DNA from: Brevibacterium sp. p3-SID960
GTDB taxonomy: Bacteria; Actinomycetota; Actinomycetes; Actinomycetales; Brevibacteriaceae
Direction: 5' to 3'
Length of the DNA stretch: 64,000 bases
NCBI RefSeq assembly: GCF_025144725.1
Contig: NZ_JALXKS010000001.1
Span: 1-64,000 of the forward strand
Shown here: one piece after another, positions 18,230 through 29,803 of the stretch
Numbering within the stretch: the first letter of the stretch is position 1
How the letters are laid out: each line of letters starts with the position of its first letter
The notes under the pieces: generated by a model
Database searches by the model: none
What the model saw: only the letters and a program-made list of their open reading frames with translations
Told to the model about the DNA's origin: nothing
Program-made: the position numbers and the translations under genes

Positions 18230-19129
18230 TCAGTCGCGTTCGGTCAGCAGCTCGTGCATGGCCCGGGCCTGCTCGGTGGTGATGGTTCCGTTGGTCAGCG
18301 CCCGGGCGATCGTGGCCTTGGCCATCGCGGTGTAGGCGTCAGCGACGTCGAGGGAGCCTGCGGCGACACTGTACTCAGCCAAGGCGTCGAGGTGGGCGGC
18401 CACCGTGCCGGTGTCACCGCGGCTGACCGGCCCGGTCAGTGCCGAGGGCCCGGCCTGCAGGGTGTTCGACACGCTCGCCTCGACCAGGGAGCGCAGCACC
18501 CGGGCGGGGTCCTCGATGCCGAGGCTGGTGAGCACGTCGAGTGACTGGCTGAGGGTGGCGACGGTGTGGTTGGCGGCATGGGCGATGGCTGCATGGTAGA
18601 GCGCCCGGTCGGCTTCGGCGACGATGATCGGTTCGGCACCGATCTCGACGACGAGCGCCTGGCCGATCGGCAGCACCGGCTTGGCCGCCGTCACCGCGAT
18701 CGTCGCCTCCCGCAGCCGGGGCAGGTCGACTGAGGTGCCGGTGAATGACAGGGACGGGTGCAGGGCGATGGCGAAGGCCCCGGAAGCGGTGGCGGGGCCG
18801 AACACCTCGGTGCCGTACATGCCCGCGCAGTGCATGACGATCTGGCCGGGTGTGAAGCAGCCGAGCTTCGCCAGCCCGGCGACGAGTTCGGGCAGCACAT
18901 CGTCGCTGACGGTGAACAGGACGAGTTCGGCGCGTTCGACGAGGGTCTCGATCTCGAGGATCGGCACCTCGGGCAGCATCGCCTCTGCCCGGTCGCGGGA
19001 GGCCTGGGAGGAGGCGGTGGTACCGATGATCGCGTGGCCGGCGGCGCGCAGCGCATTACCCATCACCGCTCCGACGCGTCCGCAGCCGACGATGCCGATG
19101 CCCAGCCGGGTCGGGTCCTCATGGTTCAC
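18230..19129 (-). CDS. Rossmann-like and DUF2520 domain protein
   Basis: NAD(P)-binding oxidoreductase-like protein of unknown substrate, the counterpart of the DUF2520 gene found near panC/panD and lysS in mycobacteria. The Rossmann motif GIVGCGRVGAVMG is near residues 11-23, and the C-terminal DUF2520 helical domain starts near residue 130 (ALHPSLSFTGT). GTG 19129 follows AAGGAGGAACACC and overlaps the upstream stop in a GTGA junction. The frame continues upstream to 19789 but that part is antisense noise. panC/panD are absent here. Confidence 0.85.
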   Translation of the reverse strand: MNHEDPTRLGIGIVGCGRVGAVMGNALRAAGHAIIGTTASSQASRDRAEAMLPEVPILEIETLVERAELVLFTVSDDVLPELVAGLAKLGCFTPGQIVMHCAGMYGTEVFGPATASGAFAIALHPSLSFTGTSVDLPRLREATIAVTAAKPVLPIGQALVVEIGAEPIIVAEADRALYHAAIAHAANHTVATLSQSLDVLTSLGIEDPARVLRSLVEASVSNTLQAGPSALTGPVSRGDTGTVAAHLDALAEYSVAAGSLDVADAYTAMAKATIARALTNGTITTEQARAMHELLTERD

Positions 19130-20994
19130 GGTGTTCCTCCTTCGGGCTGGGGTGGAGTGTGCTGTCCGACCAGCTGCTGTCCGGTCATCTGCTGTGCTGC
19201 TGCCGGTGCCCGCCCGTCGAGGACCGCGCGGGCAGACCGGGTGCGTTCGGCGTGGTCGAAGAAGAACTGCCAGCTGACCGGGATCGACTGGTGCAGCACG
19301 CAGGCGGCGATCGGCCCGGCGGTTGAGTCGAGGTTGATGCTGGCGAGATCGAAGCGGCGCTGCAGGGGTCCCTGGTGCCAGCGCATCGACTGCACGCGGG
19401 CGTGCGGGGTGCAGGTGACCTGGCGGATGAACCAGCCGGAGCGGATGATGAGCATCGAGCCGGTCACCGTCCACCCGTTGCGCCGATAGGTCAGCGGGTC
19501 GAGCCACCGGCTGGAGGCCGGCTGGCGGACGAAGCGCTGCTCGACGGCGCTGAGAGCGGCTGGGTCGGTGTCGGTGATCTCTGCGGCATGGTCGGCGTAC
19601 ATCGCCGCGGCGAAGAGGGTGTGCGCATCGATGCCGTCGGCCGGCTGCGGGTCGGGCAGGGCGAGGGCGAGCATCATGAGCGCCTGCTCGCGACTGCCGA
19701 CCGGCAGCAGCACGTTGTCGCCGTCCCCGTCGCCGGTCTCCCCGCCGGCCATGTTGAATTCGACCTTCCACCAGCCGGTGAGCCGCCACAGCAGCGGTTG
19801 GCTCAGCCGCACCGCCTGGATGCGCTCGAGACGGATCGTGCGCCGGGAGGTCGAGAGCAGCCCGCGGGCCACCTGCAGTCCGTCCTCGGACAGGCTGGCG
19901 GAGAAGTTCGCGTTGGTGAGCGTGCTGCGCACGGCGGCGAACAGCCCGAAGACCACCGGCAGGAAGCTCAGCCCGACCGTCAGGCTGATCTGGCCGGGGA
20001 AGAACACCGTCATGATCGTGAAGAATCCCACCGCTGCGGCCAGCAGCACGACCGTGAGGATCATCCCGAGCGTGAACAGCTGGGAGAGGATGACGATGTG
20101 AGCGGGGATCCTGAGGATCCGCCCTTCGGCATCGGTGCGAGCTGCCACCCGGTAGGGGGCCAGGACCTCGTCGAGGGTCTGCTCGGCATCGGCGGTGACC
20201 TCGCCGGCGGCTCCGTGGACAGCGCGCATGACGCGGGCGCCGAGCGTGTCGCCGGTGCGCAGCTCACGAGCGTGGACGCCGGGCTGGGCGATCGCGGTCC
20301 CCTCGCCCGCGCCCGAGGCGGTGCCCGCGCGGCCGTCGGCAGGACCCTCTGCTGGGGTGGGCTCACCTGCACGGGCGCCCGGCGCCTCGGGAGCGGTGCG
20401 CTGCTTGGCTGCCCGCACCCGGGTGAGCATGTCAGCGCGCAGAGACTCGGCCTGGCTGCGGGTGAGGTAGGCGATCTCGATCTTCGAGTCCGAACCGCCG
20501 GCGACGTCGAAGACGAGGCCGGCCAACCCGAAGAGGCGCGGGACGATCTTCTGGTAGACGTCGATGGATTGGACGCGGTCGAGGCGGGCGGAGCGCAGCT
20601 TGCGGCTGATGAGGGTCTCGCGCAGGTAGACGGCCTCGTCGTCGACGCGGTAGCTCATCGCCCGCCACAGCAGGTAGTTGATGAGCCCGGCGATGAGGAA
20701 GAACGCGACGACCGCCGCGGCAACCCACAGCAGCCGGTTCTCTCCCAGCCAGGCGAAGAAGCCCATGTCCGGGGTGCGGCCTTCGCGGATCGCTGCGATG
20801 ACATCGTCGACGACGGACTGGCCGAAGGCGATGAGGCCGGCGATCATCGCGAGGATCACGGCGATGAGGTTGATCGCCGGTGTCAGCGGGTGGACGCGCT
20901 TCCAGCCGGCGTCGCCGGTCGGGGCGCCGGCGGCCGGCGGCAGGGGGCTGCCGGGCTGTGCGCTCTCAGGCTGGCCGGATGCGGGCTGGGCCAT
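19126..20994 (-). CDS. Large PH-domain (YdbT/bPH2-type) membrane protein
   Basis: 622 residues. Two membrane-helix pairs (about residues 35-105 and 295-350) are each followed by a bacterial PH-like domain, one in AVYLRETLISRKLRSARLDRVQSIDV and one in DGLQVARGLLSTSRRTIRLERIQAVRL. A third copy follows near residue 500 (SMLIIRSGWFIRQVTCTPHARVQSM). Function is unknown; the family sits at membranes. An Ala/Gly/Pro-rich linker (about residues 195-240) carries TASG encoded by the dispersed 12-mer (20311-20322). It starts by a TGATG overlap with the upstream PH gene. Confidence 0.85.
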   Translation of the reverse strand: MAQPASGQPESAQPGSPLPPAAGAPTGDAGWKRVHPLTPAINLIAVILAMIAGLIAFGQSVVDDVIAAIREGRTPDMGFFAWLGENRLLWVAAAVVAFFLIAGLINYLLWRAMSYRVDDEAVYLRETLISRKLRSARLDRVQSIDVYQKIVPRLFGLAGLVFDVAGGSDSKIEIAYLTRSQAESLRADMLTRVRAAKQRTAPEAPGARAGEPTPAEGPADGRAGTASGAGEGTAIAQPGVHARELRTGDTLGARVMRAVHGAAGEVTADAEQTLDEVLAPYRVAARTDAEGRILRIPAHIVILSQLFTLGMILTVVLLAAAVGFFTIMTVFFPGQISLTVGLSFLPVVFGLFAAVRSTLTNANFSASLSEDGLQVARGLLSTSRRTIRLERIQAVRLSQPLLWRLTGWWKVEFNMAGGETGDGDGDNVLLPVGSREQALMMLALALPDPQPADGIDAHTLFAAAMYADHAAEITDTDPAALSAVEQRFVRQPASSRWLDPLTYRRNGWTVTGSMLIIRSGWFIRQVTCTPHARVQSMRWHQGPLQRRFDLASINLDSTAGPIAACVLHQSIPVSWQFFFDHAERTRSARAVLDGRAPAAAQQMTGQQLVGQHTPPQPEGGTP

Positions 20995-21560
20995 CACAGT
21001 CCTGCCAGCTGGGACTCACCGCGGGCGGCCAGCTCATCGCGCAGCCGTTCGGCCTCGGCACGGGGCAGTCCGGGGATCGTCGCATCAGTCGAGGCCGAGG
21101 CGGTGTGCAGCTCAACCCCGGCCAGATCGAACATCCGCTCGATCGGCCCGGAGGACACTTCGACGTACTGCAGCCGCCCATAGGGCACCACGGAGGTGGT
21201 GTGGAACATGATGCCGTGTCGCACGAGCAGGTCGAAGGTGCGTTCGGCGTAGCCGAGGGCCTTGGTCTGGCGGAAGATGAGCCACACGGCGAAGATCGCC
21301 CAGGCGGCGATGACCGGCAGTCCGATCCATATCAGCGGCTTCCAGAACAGGATGCCGACGGCGAGGACGACGGTGAGGGCGCCGAGCAGGAAGATGCTCT
21401 CGGTCAGCAGCCGCGCGTAGGCGTACCGGCGATCCACCGGCTGGAAGGAGACCCCGGCCTCGGGCGGGGGCAGCGGGCCCGGCTGCGCGGCGCGCTGGTG
21501 CGGCTGGGGTTGCGGCTGCGGCTGGCGGGGCGGTTGGGGCGGCGGGGCGGGGGTGCTCAT
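20994..21560 (-). CDS. PH-domain (bPH2) membrane protein
   Basis: 188 residues with a Pro/Gln-rich N-terminus, two membrane helices (about residues 55-100) and one bacterial PH domain (GIMFHTTSVVPYGRLQYVEVSSGPIERMF). It probably works with the larger PH-domain protein translated from the next, overlapping gene. ATG 21560 overlaps the preceding stop (ATGA). Confidence 0.85.
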   Translation of the reverse strand: MSTPAPPPQPPRQPQPQPQPHQRAAQPGPLPPPEAGVSFQPVDRRYAYARLLTESIFLLGALTVVLAVGILFWKPLIWIGLPVIAAWAIFAVWLIFRQTKALGYAERTFDLLVRHGIMFHTTSVVPYGRLQYVEVSSGPIERMFDLAGVELHTASASTDATIPGLPRAEAERLRDELAARGESQLAGL

Positions 21561-22018
21561 GCGGCATCTGCTCCTGCGGTGTCGTCGGGTGGGAGTTGGC
21601 AGAAGGATTCGACGACGAGTCCGACGACCATGACGATGGCGGCGGCTGCGACGGCCAGCAGCATCCCGCCGGCCTGTTCGGCGCGCACGCCGGCGGCGCT
21701 GACGACGAGGTACATGGCGCCGCCGAGGTACCACCCGGTCAGCAGCGACCCGGCAAGTGCCGCGGCCTTGGCCATCATCGCCACGCGGGCGGCTCTGACG
21801 TGGTCGAGTTCCTTGGTGCGGTCGCCGTCGTTCCACTTCTTGATCGGCCAGCCGAGGATGAGCAGCACGATCGACAGCGCGAGCATGCCGAGGATCGCCG
21901 GCCACGGCAGCCCCGGCAGCGCCTGGCCGAGGGACTCCCAGATGTAGTTGAAGCCCAGCGCCGCGATGATGCCGAGCACTCCCCAGGTCAGCAGCTGGGC
22001 TGGTTTCGTCTGTGTCAT
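21557..22018 (-). CDS. DUF3180 membrane protein
   Basis: 153 residues with four hydrophobic segments, matching the small DUF3180 protein that follows folK in many actinobacteria. Overlapping ATGA junctions at both ends tie it translationally to folBK upstream and the PH gene downstream. Function unknown. Confidence 0.8.
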   Translation of the reverse strand: MTQTKPAQLLTWGVLGIIAALGFNYIWESLGQALPGLPWPAILGMLALSIVLLILGWPIKKWNDGDRTKELDHVRAARVAMMAKAAALAGSLLTGWYLGGAMYLVVSAAGVRAEQAGGMLLAVAAAAIVMVVGLVVESFCQLPPDDTAGADAA

Positions 22019-22989
22019 GGCCCGATCGCCTCGCCGGTATCGCGCAGCCCGCCGCCGTCGTCGGCGCGGGTGAGTGCGGTAGTGATGGGCGCCGTGCCCG
22101 AGGCGGTGGTCACCGTAGCCCTAGGGCGCAGCTGCGCCCAGGGGGCGAGGACGAAGGCGCGTTCGGCTGCCCTGGGGTGGGGCAGCACGAGCTGGCCGGT
22201 CTCGCAGGTGATCTCGGCGGCCGCATCATCGAGGGCGCCGGGCCGGCTGCAGCGGATGAGGTCGATGTCGAGGGTGCGCGGGCCCCAGCGGATCTCACGC
22301 GTGCGCCCGTGGGCGAGTTCGATGCCCTGGCACACGCCGAGCAGCTGCAGGGGGCTCAGCTCGGTCGTCACGATCGCGGCCGCGTTGGTGAAGTCGGGCT
22401 GGTCGATCCCGCCGACCGGCGTGGTCGCAAAGGCCGTCGAGCAGGCATCGACGCTGATGTCCGGGTGGGCGTGAAGTGCGCTGAGGGCTGCGCGCAGCGC
22501 CTCGAGCGGCTGGCCGAGGTTGGCGCCGAGGCCCAGCACCGCCTGCAGGCCAGCCGTCTCTGCGTGGGCGACCGGCGCCTCGGGCGCGGTGTCCGGCAGG
22601 ACGCCGGCCGGTGCCTCGGGTGCGGGGCGGGTGATGGTGACGCTGACGTCGTCGAAGGCGACCGGCACGGGGGCGGCGGGTTTGTGCACGGTGACGGTGG
22701 CGCTCGCGGCGACGGTGAGGCAGTGCTCGGCGATGCGCTCGGCGAGAGTTTCGATGAGGTTGAGCGGCTCACCTGTGATGATCGCGGCGATGTCCTCAGC
22801 CAGCGTGCCGTAGTCGGCGGTGTCGATGAGCGCATCGGAGGCGGCTGCGGTCCGGGTGTCGGCGTGCAGGGTGATGTCGACGATGAAGTTCTGGCCTTCG
22901 CGGCGCTCGAAGTCGAACACGCCGTGGTAGCCGTAGACCGTCAGCCCGGTCAGCGTGATGGCGTCGCCTGCGCGCCTGCGGTCGGCCAC
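22015..22989 (-). CDS. folBK: Dihydroneopterin aldolase / HPPK fusion (FolB-FolK)
   Basis: Two consecutive folate-pathway enzymes in one chain. FolB is at residues 8-120 (ITLTGLTVYGYHGVFDFE, then NLIETLAERIAE). The 6-hydroxymethyl-dihydropterin pyrophosphokinase domain is at about 150-300 (LGLGANLGQPLEAL, then RWGPRTLDIDLI). An Ala/Pro/Glu-rich linker holds two variants of the dispersed GCCTCGGG element, and an exact copy (22096-22107) lies near the C-terminus. FolB-FolK fusion is known in actinobacteria. The order folE-folP-folBK is standard. Confidence 0.93.
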   Translation of the reverse strand: MADRRRAGDAITLTGLTVYGYHGVFDFERREGQNFIVDITLHADTRTAAASDALIDTADYGTLAEDIAAIITGEPLNLIETLAERIAEHCLTVAASATVTVHKPAAPVPVAFDDVSVTITRPAPEAPAGVLPDTAPEAPVAHAETAGLQAVLGLGANLGQPLEALRAALSALHAHPDISVDACSTAFATTPVGGIDQPDFTNAAAIVTTELSPLQLLGVCQGIELAHGRTREIRWGPRTLDIDLIRCSRPGALDDAAAEITCETGQLVLPHPRAAERAFVLAPWAQLRPRATVTTASGTAPITTALTRADDGGGLRDTGEAIGP

Positions 22990-23055
22990 TGTGTCTCCCT
23001 GTCGTGTCGTCGTTGGTCTCTACCGTACTGCGCTCGGCGGTTTCGTGCTGTGCGC

Positions 23056-23958
23056 TCAGGTCGGCCAGGAGGGCCGGTGTTCGCTGCCCGTGCCCGAGTC
23101 GGTGGCTGGGGTCTCCGGCAGGTCGAGGGGCAGCGGGCGGGTGCGGGGGCGGTGGGCGCTGATCGCCTCGGCGACCTGAGCGGCGATGAGGGAGGCGCGC
23201 GGTTCGTGCACGCGCACAGCCCAGGCGCCTGCGTGTGCGGAGAGTGCGGTGATCGCAGCGGTGGCGGCGTCACGGTCGGCGACTGGGATGTCGGCGGGCT
23301 GGTCGGCCCCGAGCAGGGTGGAGAGGAAGCGTTTGCGGCTGGCGGCCACGAGCAGGCGGGGGCCGAGTTCGGTGAAGCGTTCGATCTGGGCGAGCAGCTG
23401 CCAGTTGTGCTCGGCGTTCTTCGAGAACCCGATGCCGGGGTCGATGATGATGTCCTCATCGGCGACACCGGCAGCACGGGCCGCGCCGATGCGTTCGGTG
23501 AGCTCGGCCTGCACTTCGGCGACGACGTCGTCGTAGTGGTAGCGGGCGGTCGCGTCGCTGAGCAGTCCGCGCCAGTGCATGAGGATGATGGGCACGCCGG
23601 CTTCGCCTGCGGCCGTGAGCATCTCGGCTTCGGCTTGGCCGGCGGAGACGTCGTTGATGATGGCAGCACCGGCGTCGATGGCCTGGCGGGCGATGTCAGC
23701 GCGCATCGTGTCGATGCTGATGACCGCGCCCTGGGCGGCGAGTTTCCTGATGACGGGGATGACGCGGCGGGCTTCCTCCTCGGCGCTGACGCGGGTGCTG
23801 CCGGGCCGGGTCGATTCACCGCCGATGTCGATGATGTCGGCACCATTCGCGAGCAGCTGCATGCCGTGGTCGACGGCGGCGCTGAAGTCGAACCACCGGC
23901 CGCCGTCGGAGAACGAATCGGGGGTGACGTTGAGGACGCCCATGATCTGGGTGCGCAT
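23056..23958 (-). CDS. folP: Dihydropteroate synthase
   Basis: Joins p-aminobenzoate to the pterin precursor; the sulfonamide target. Signatures: IMGVLNVTPDSFSDGG (residues 5-20), DIIDIGGESTRPGS and the terminal VRVHEP segment. ATG 23958 follows AAGGAGCAGCTG; the open frame upstream to 24324 overlaps folE and is not coding. 300 residues including a short Pro-rich tail. Four bases more than one codon-turn separate it from folE, so they are co-transcribed. Confidence 0.95.
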   Translation of the reverse strand: MRTQIMGVLNVTPDSFSDGGRWFDFSAAVDHGMQLLANGADIIDIGGESTRPGSTRVSAEEEARRVIPVIRKLAAQGAVISIDTMRADIARQAIDAGAAIINDVSAGQAEAEMLTAAGEAGVPIILMHWRGLLSDATARYHYDDVVAEVQAELTERIGAARAAGVADEDIIIDPGIGFSKNAEHNWQLLAQIERFTELGPRLLVAASRKRFLSTLLGADQPADIPVADRDAATAAITALSAHAGAWAVRVHEPRASLIAAQVAEAISAHRPRTRPLPLDLPETPATDSGTGSEHRPSWPT

Positions 23959-23984
23959 CAGCTGCTCCTTCGCTTGAGGTGGGC

Positions 23985-24548
23985 TCAGCGGCCGAGGATG
24001 AGGCTCATCGCCTCTGCCCGGGAGGCGGCGTCGCGCAGCTGGCCGCGCACGGCTGAGGAGATCGTCGTCGCGCCGGGCTTCTGCACCCCGCGCATCGACA
24101 TGCACAGGTGCTCGGCTTCGATGACGACGATCGCACCGCGGGGTTCGAGGTGCTCGACGATCGCATCGGCGATCTGGCTGGTGAGCCGTTCCTGGACCTG
24201 CGGACGACGGGCGTAGATCTCGACGAGGCGGGCGAGCTTCGACAGCCCGGTCACCTTGCCCTCCGGTCCGGGAATGTAGCCGATGTGGGCCGAGCCGTGG
24301 AAGGGCACGAGGTGGTGTTCGCAAGTTGAGTACATCTCGATGTCGCGCACGAGGACCATCTCGTCGTAGCCGACGTCGAAGACGACGCTGAGGACATCGG
24401 CGGCGTCCTTGTGCAGGCCGGAGAAGACCTCTTCATAGGAGCGCGCCACCCGGGCAGGGGTGTCGCGCAGGCCATTGCGGTCGGGGTCCTCCCCGACCGC
24501 GAGGAGGATCTCCCGGACCGCCGCCTCGATGCGCGGCTGGTCGACCAT
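23985..24548 (-). CDS. folE: GTP cyclohydrolase I
   Basis: First step of folate synthesis, GTP to dihydroneopterin triphosphate. The zinc/active-site motif [12 protein letters not shown] and the [22 protein letters not shown] segment are intact. ATG 24548 ([15 protein letters not shown]) is one base after the ftsH stop; a longer in-frame start would overlap ftsH. 187 residues, normal. It belongs to the ftsH-folE-folP-folBK operon. Confidence 0.96.
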   Translation of the reverse strand: MVDQPRIEAAVREILLAVGEDPDRNGLRDTPARVARSYEEVFSGLHKDAADVLSVVFDVGYDEMVLVRDIEMYSTCEHHLVPFHGSAHIGYIPGPEGKVTGLSKLARLVEIYARRPQVQERLTSQIADAIVEHLEPRGAIVVIEAEHLCMSMRGVQKPGATTISSAVRGQLRDAASRAEAMSLILGR

Positions 24549-24549
24549 C

Positions 24550-26784
<2,235 letters not shown>

Positions 26785-26949
26785 TGATCCTTCCAGGACT
26801 CATGTGTGCTCATGGCTCAGGTGCGCCGGGATGCAGGACCCGCTGAGGGGTGACCCCCTGAGGATACAAGAGCTCAGCCCAGTGGGATATTCCGGGAAGC
26901 CGCTGAAACACACCCGCACCTGCTCCGGCAGGCCGGCCGCCGCTTCGGC

Positions 26950-27501
26950 TCAGGCGTAGACGTGCGGCGCCAGGGTCGCGACGAAGGGCACGTTGCGGTA
27001 CTTCTCGGCGTAGTCGAGGCCGTAGCCGATGACGAACTCGTTGGGCACATCGAAGCCGACGTAGCGGACGTCGATGTCGACCTTGAGGGCCTCGGGCTTG
27101 CGCAGCATCGTGCAGATCTCGACCGAGGCGGCCCCGCGCGAGCGCAGGTTCGCCAGCAGCCACGAGAGGGTCAGGCCGGAGTCGATGATGTCCTCGACGA
27201 TGAGCACATGCTGGTCTTTGAGGTCCGTGTCGAGGTCCTTAAGGATCCGCACGACGCCGGAGGACTTGGTGCCCGAGCCGTAGGAGGAGACCGCCATCCA
27301 GTCCATCCGCAGCGGCGCGCGCAGCGCGCGGGCGAGGTCGGCCATCACCATGACCGCGCCCTTGAGCACGCCGACGAGCAGGACGTCCTTGCCTTCGTAA
27401 TCGCGGTCGATGTCGGCTGCCAGCTCGACGAGCCGGTGCTTGATCTGTGCCTCGGTGACGAGAATCCGCTCGATGTCGGTGCCGAGGTCCTTTTCATCCA
27501 C
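26950..27501 (-). CDS. hpt: Hypoxanthine phosphoribosyltransferase
   Basis: Purine salvage enzyme converting hypoxanthine/guanine to IMP/GMP. The PRPP-binding motif VLIVEDIIDSGLTL and the substrate-loop SSYGSGTKSSG are intact; 183 residues. In relatives it directly follows tilS; here the two are separated by the plus-strand ATPase gene, so hpt probably needs its own promoter in 27502-27640. Confidence 0.96.
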   Translation of the reverse strand: MDEKDLGTDIERILVTEAQIKHRLVELAADIDRDYEGKDVLLVGVLKGAVMVMADLARALRAPLRMDWMAVSSYGSGTKSSGVVRILKDLDTDLKDQHVLIVEDIIDSGLTLSWLLANLRSRGAASVEICTMLRKPEALKVDIDVRYVGFDVPNEFVIGYGLDYAEKYRNVPFVATLAPHVYA

Positions 27502-27767
27502 AGTGGGTCAGCTCCTTGTCCGCCGGCGACTCCTCGCCCTGCACTGATGCCTGTTGCCGTTCGTGACCAACCCTAGCGCCTATCGGCAGCCGGTGGCGCC
27601 TTTGTCCGAGTCCAGCAATCCAACCCAGCAATTCGCGCCCCACTAGTTACCCAACCCGAAGAGAAACTAAGCCTTAGAAGAAATCACCACCGCGCAGGCA
27701 AAGCAACCCACACCCAGAAGGAAACGCATGCAGTAAGCTACCAAATAGAAGAAACAGGAGGGCGCCA
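27502..27767. other. Intergenic region, left boundary of an AT-richer insert
   Basis: Base composition drops from host-like to A-rich at about 27600-27650. It holds the hpt leader and the ribosome-binding site AGGAGGG (27756-27762) of the next gene. No direct repeat, tRNA or integrase remnant was recognised. Confidence 0.5.
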
Positions 27768-29714
27768 TTGAAACTTACAAAATTCAGGATTGAGAACTAC
27801 CGCGGCATAAGGGAAGCGCATGCCCAGGATCTTGCCGACTACCCGCTGATCGCGTTAACAGGGAGAAACGGAACAGGGAAGAGTTTAATACTTGAGGCAC
27901 TAGCTGTCGCCTGGGCCGCAGAAGTGAATCTCCCAGAGTACGTCGGACCGTACGCAAATTCACTCTCGGTAGAGATCGGTATTGAATTATCAGAACGAGA
28001 GTACTCGCTACTTGAGACTTGGCTCGATGAAACAGGTCAAGACCCCATTGAAAGATCGTCCGAGCATATTTTAGAGGCCATAGCAACTTCGACACACGAA
28101 TCAGGACAATACGCTCAAACCGACGCCGTGATCACCGCTCTGCAGAACCCGTATTTTACTCGACGGTTCGCATTCGGCAATATTGATCTCCTATCCGCTC
28201 GCCGACAACCAAATCTAGGGCTAGATATTGGAGTCGATCTTTCTCTCCTTGACGCCTCGGAAAACGCTCAAACACGCCGGGAGAATATTCAAGACGAAGT
28301 TCGCTGGAAACAACCACAGTACATGCCCGACATCGGCTCATACCTGGCTTCTCTTGACTATAGGGAATACGTCGCTCGCCGCGATGAAGGAGAGGTGGCT
28401 AGCGAATACGAGCGACTTCAGGCCATTTTCGAGCGCGCCACCGGCAAGAAGATTAGCAGACCTACCTTCGACTCGCATACCGTCCGTCCCGAGATCCACG
28501 TGAAGCTCCCGTCTGGAAAACAACATTCTCTCGTCGAACTTTCAAACGGCGAACGCGAAATGATCGGGATGTTCTACTACATCACTCAACTCTCTTCACG
28601 TGGCGGCGTCCTGCTACTGGACGAACCCGAGTCGCACCTACACCCAAGCTTGCAAACTGCAGTCATCGAGGCGATCTCGACTCTCGCTTCCCAGGGGCAG
28701 GCGATAATCGTGACACACTCTCCATCGATTATTGGCTCGATGCCAACGAGCCAGATCTGCTCCGTCAGGGGAGCCTGGGAGCTGGACGGCAACCAAGTCA
28801 AGTGGGCTCATGATGACACCGACGGATTCGAGCCATTAAGCGAAATCGGAATCAGCGCTACAGACTTACTCCAAATGAGCGCGCTTCTTGTTGTCGAAGG
28901 CGCGGACGACGCTAAACGCCTCAGTATGATGTTTCCTGAGGAACTTGCGAGAGTCAAAATCATTGAAGCCGGTAGCAGAGAACAGGTCATCAACGCAGCA
29001 AGAACTTTAAACAGAGTTTCTATCGGAGTGCCGCACATATGCGTCATCGATAGAGACTTTTCGACGCCCGAAGATGTCGGCAACCTTGAACGAGAGGGGA
29101 TCTTCGTTTGGAATGCACGCGCCATGGAAAACATACTTCTCAATCCAGCCCTCGTCGCCGAAAGCTGCAATATTAAAGTTTCTGAAGCGCGTAGCATGAT
29201 AGCTTCGTGCACCACGCAACTTCTGGACGATGCAATCAAGACATTTACTGTAAACCGCGTTTGCAGTCTCCCTCTCGCACAAGAACCACAATCCGACGAA
29301 GGACTGCAAAACCATCTCGAGCACCAAGTCGCGACCTGGAACCACAGACTGCAAATGCGTGAAACCATAGCCGGCGAAGTCGCTGACGAGATACAAAGAG
29401 ACGCTCACAATCACAGTACTCACTATGTCGACGGCAAAAAGCTGATGGGCGCTGTTCACGGCGCCATTAGACACTTCCGAACAAAGGATCTATTCGCCGA
29501 ATCGCTGGTCACAACAGCTCGACGAAATCCGGCGATAAGACCCAGCGAGTTAAACCGGTTGATTAACCTCGTGAATGCGGTCGTTAACAACGACTCACAG
29601 ACTGGTACCGCACGTATAGAGAGTGTGGATGCACGTGTCCAACAGAAACTGCCGGGAGCGGTATTCGTTCCTCGCCTCAACAGGGCCGATAACGAGGAGA
29701 ACGACATCTGTTAA
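27768..29714 (+). CDS. ABC-type ATPase fused to a DUF4435/TOPRIM-like domain (PARIS/OLD-like)
   Basis: 648 residues. The N-terminal ATPase has Walker A GRNGTGKS (32-39), signature ELSNGE (257-262), Walker B VLLLDEPE (281-288) and the H-loop VTHSP (315-319). From about 372 a TOPRIM-like domain follows: LLVVEGADD (Glu377), CVIDRD (Asp428, Asp430) and RAMENILL (451-458), the layout of DUF4435. ATPase plus DUF4435 are AriA and AriB of the PARIS anti-phage system, which can be fused; OLD-type nucleases are the alternative. TTG start after AGGAGGG. Composition is far below host (27841-27900 is 50% G+C), so it was probably acquired. Confidence 0.8.
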   Translation: MKLTKFRIENYRGIREAHAQDLADYPLIALTGRNGTGKSLILEALAVAWAAEVNLPEYVGPYANSLSVEIGIELSEREYSLLETWLDETGQDPIERSSEHILEAIATSTHESGQYAQTDAVITALQNPYFTRRFAFGNIDLLSARRQPNLGLDIGVDLSLLDASENAQTRRENIQDEVRWKQPQYMPDIGSYLASLDYREYVARRDEGEVASEYERLQAIFERATGKKISRPTFDSHTVRPEIHVKLPSGKQHSLVELSNGEREMIGMFYYITQLSSRGGVLLLDEPESHLHPSLQTAVIEAISTLASQGQAIIVTHSPSIIGSMPTSQICSVRGAWELDGNQVKWAHDDTDGFEPLSEIGISATDLLQMSALLVVEGADDAKRLSMMFPEELARVKIIEAGSREQVINAARTLNRVSIGVPHICVIDRDFSTPEDVGNLEREGIFVWNARAMENILLNPALVAESCNIKVSEARSMIASCTTQLLDDAIKTFTVNRVCSLPLAQEPQSDEGLQNHLEHQVATWNHRLQMRETIAGEVADEIQRDAHNHSTHYVDGKKLMGAVHGAIRHFRTKDLFAESLVTTARRNPAIRPSELNRLINLVNAVVNNDSQTGTARIESVDARVQQKLPGAVFVPRLNRADNEENDIC

Positions 29715-29772
29715 AGCTAAAGAAGCGCTCGACCGATAAAGCGAGCAATCCTCCTAGTTTTCAAGGACTCTA

Positions 29773-29803
29773 CCTTCGACCTCACCTTAGTTGCGGTCGA
29801 AGG
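29773..29803. terminator. Bidirectional-looking hairpin at the tilS stop
   Basis: CCTTCGACC (29773-29781) pairs with GGTCGAAGG (29795-29803) around a 13-base loop containing the tilS stop codon. It lies between two convergent genes and could end both transcripts. It also marks the right edge of the AT-richer insert. Confidence 0.55.

Noticed and set aside
19130..19789. Long N-terminal extension of the DUF2520 protein
   Set aside because: It lies wholly inside the PH-domain gene in another frame; GTG 19129 has an excellent ribosome-binding site and begins at the Rossmann fold.
22012..24216. 734-residue plus-strand frame opposite folBK, folP and folE
   Set aside because: Antisense shadow of three well-supported genes; Gly/Asp/Val-rich low-complexity translation with no ribosome-binding site or motif.
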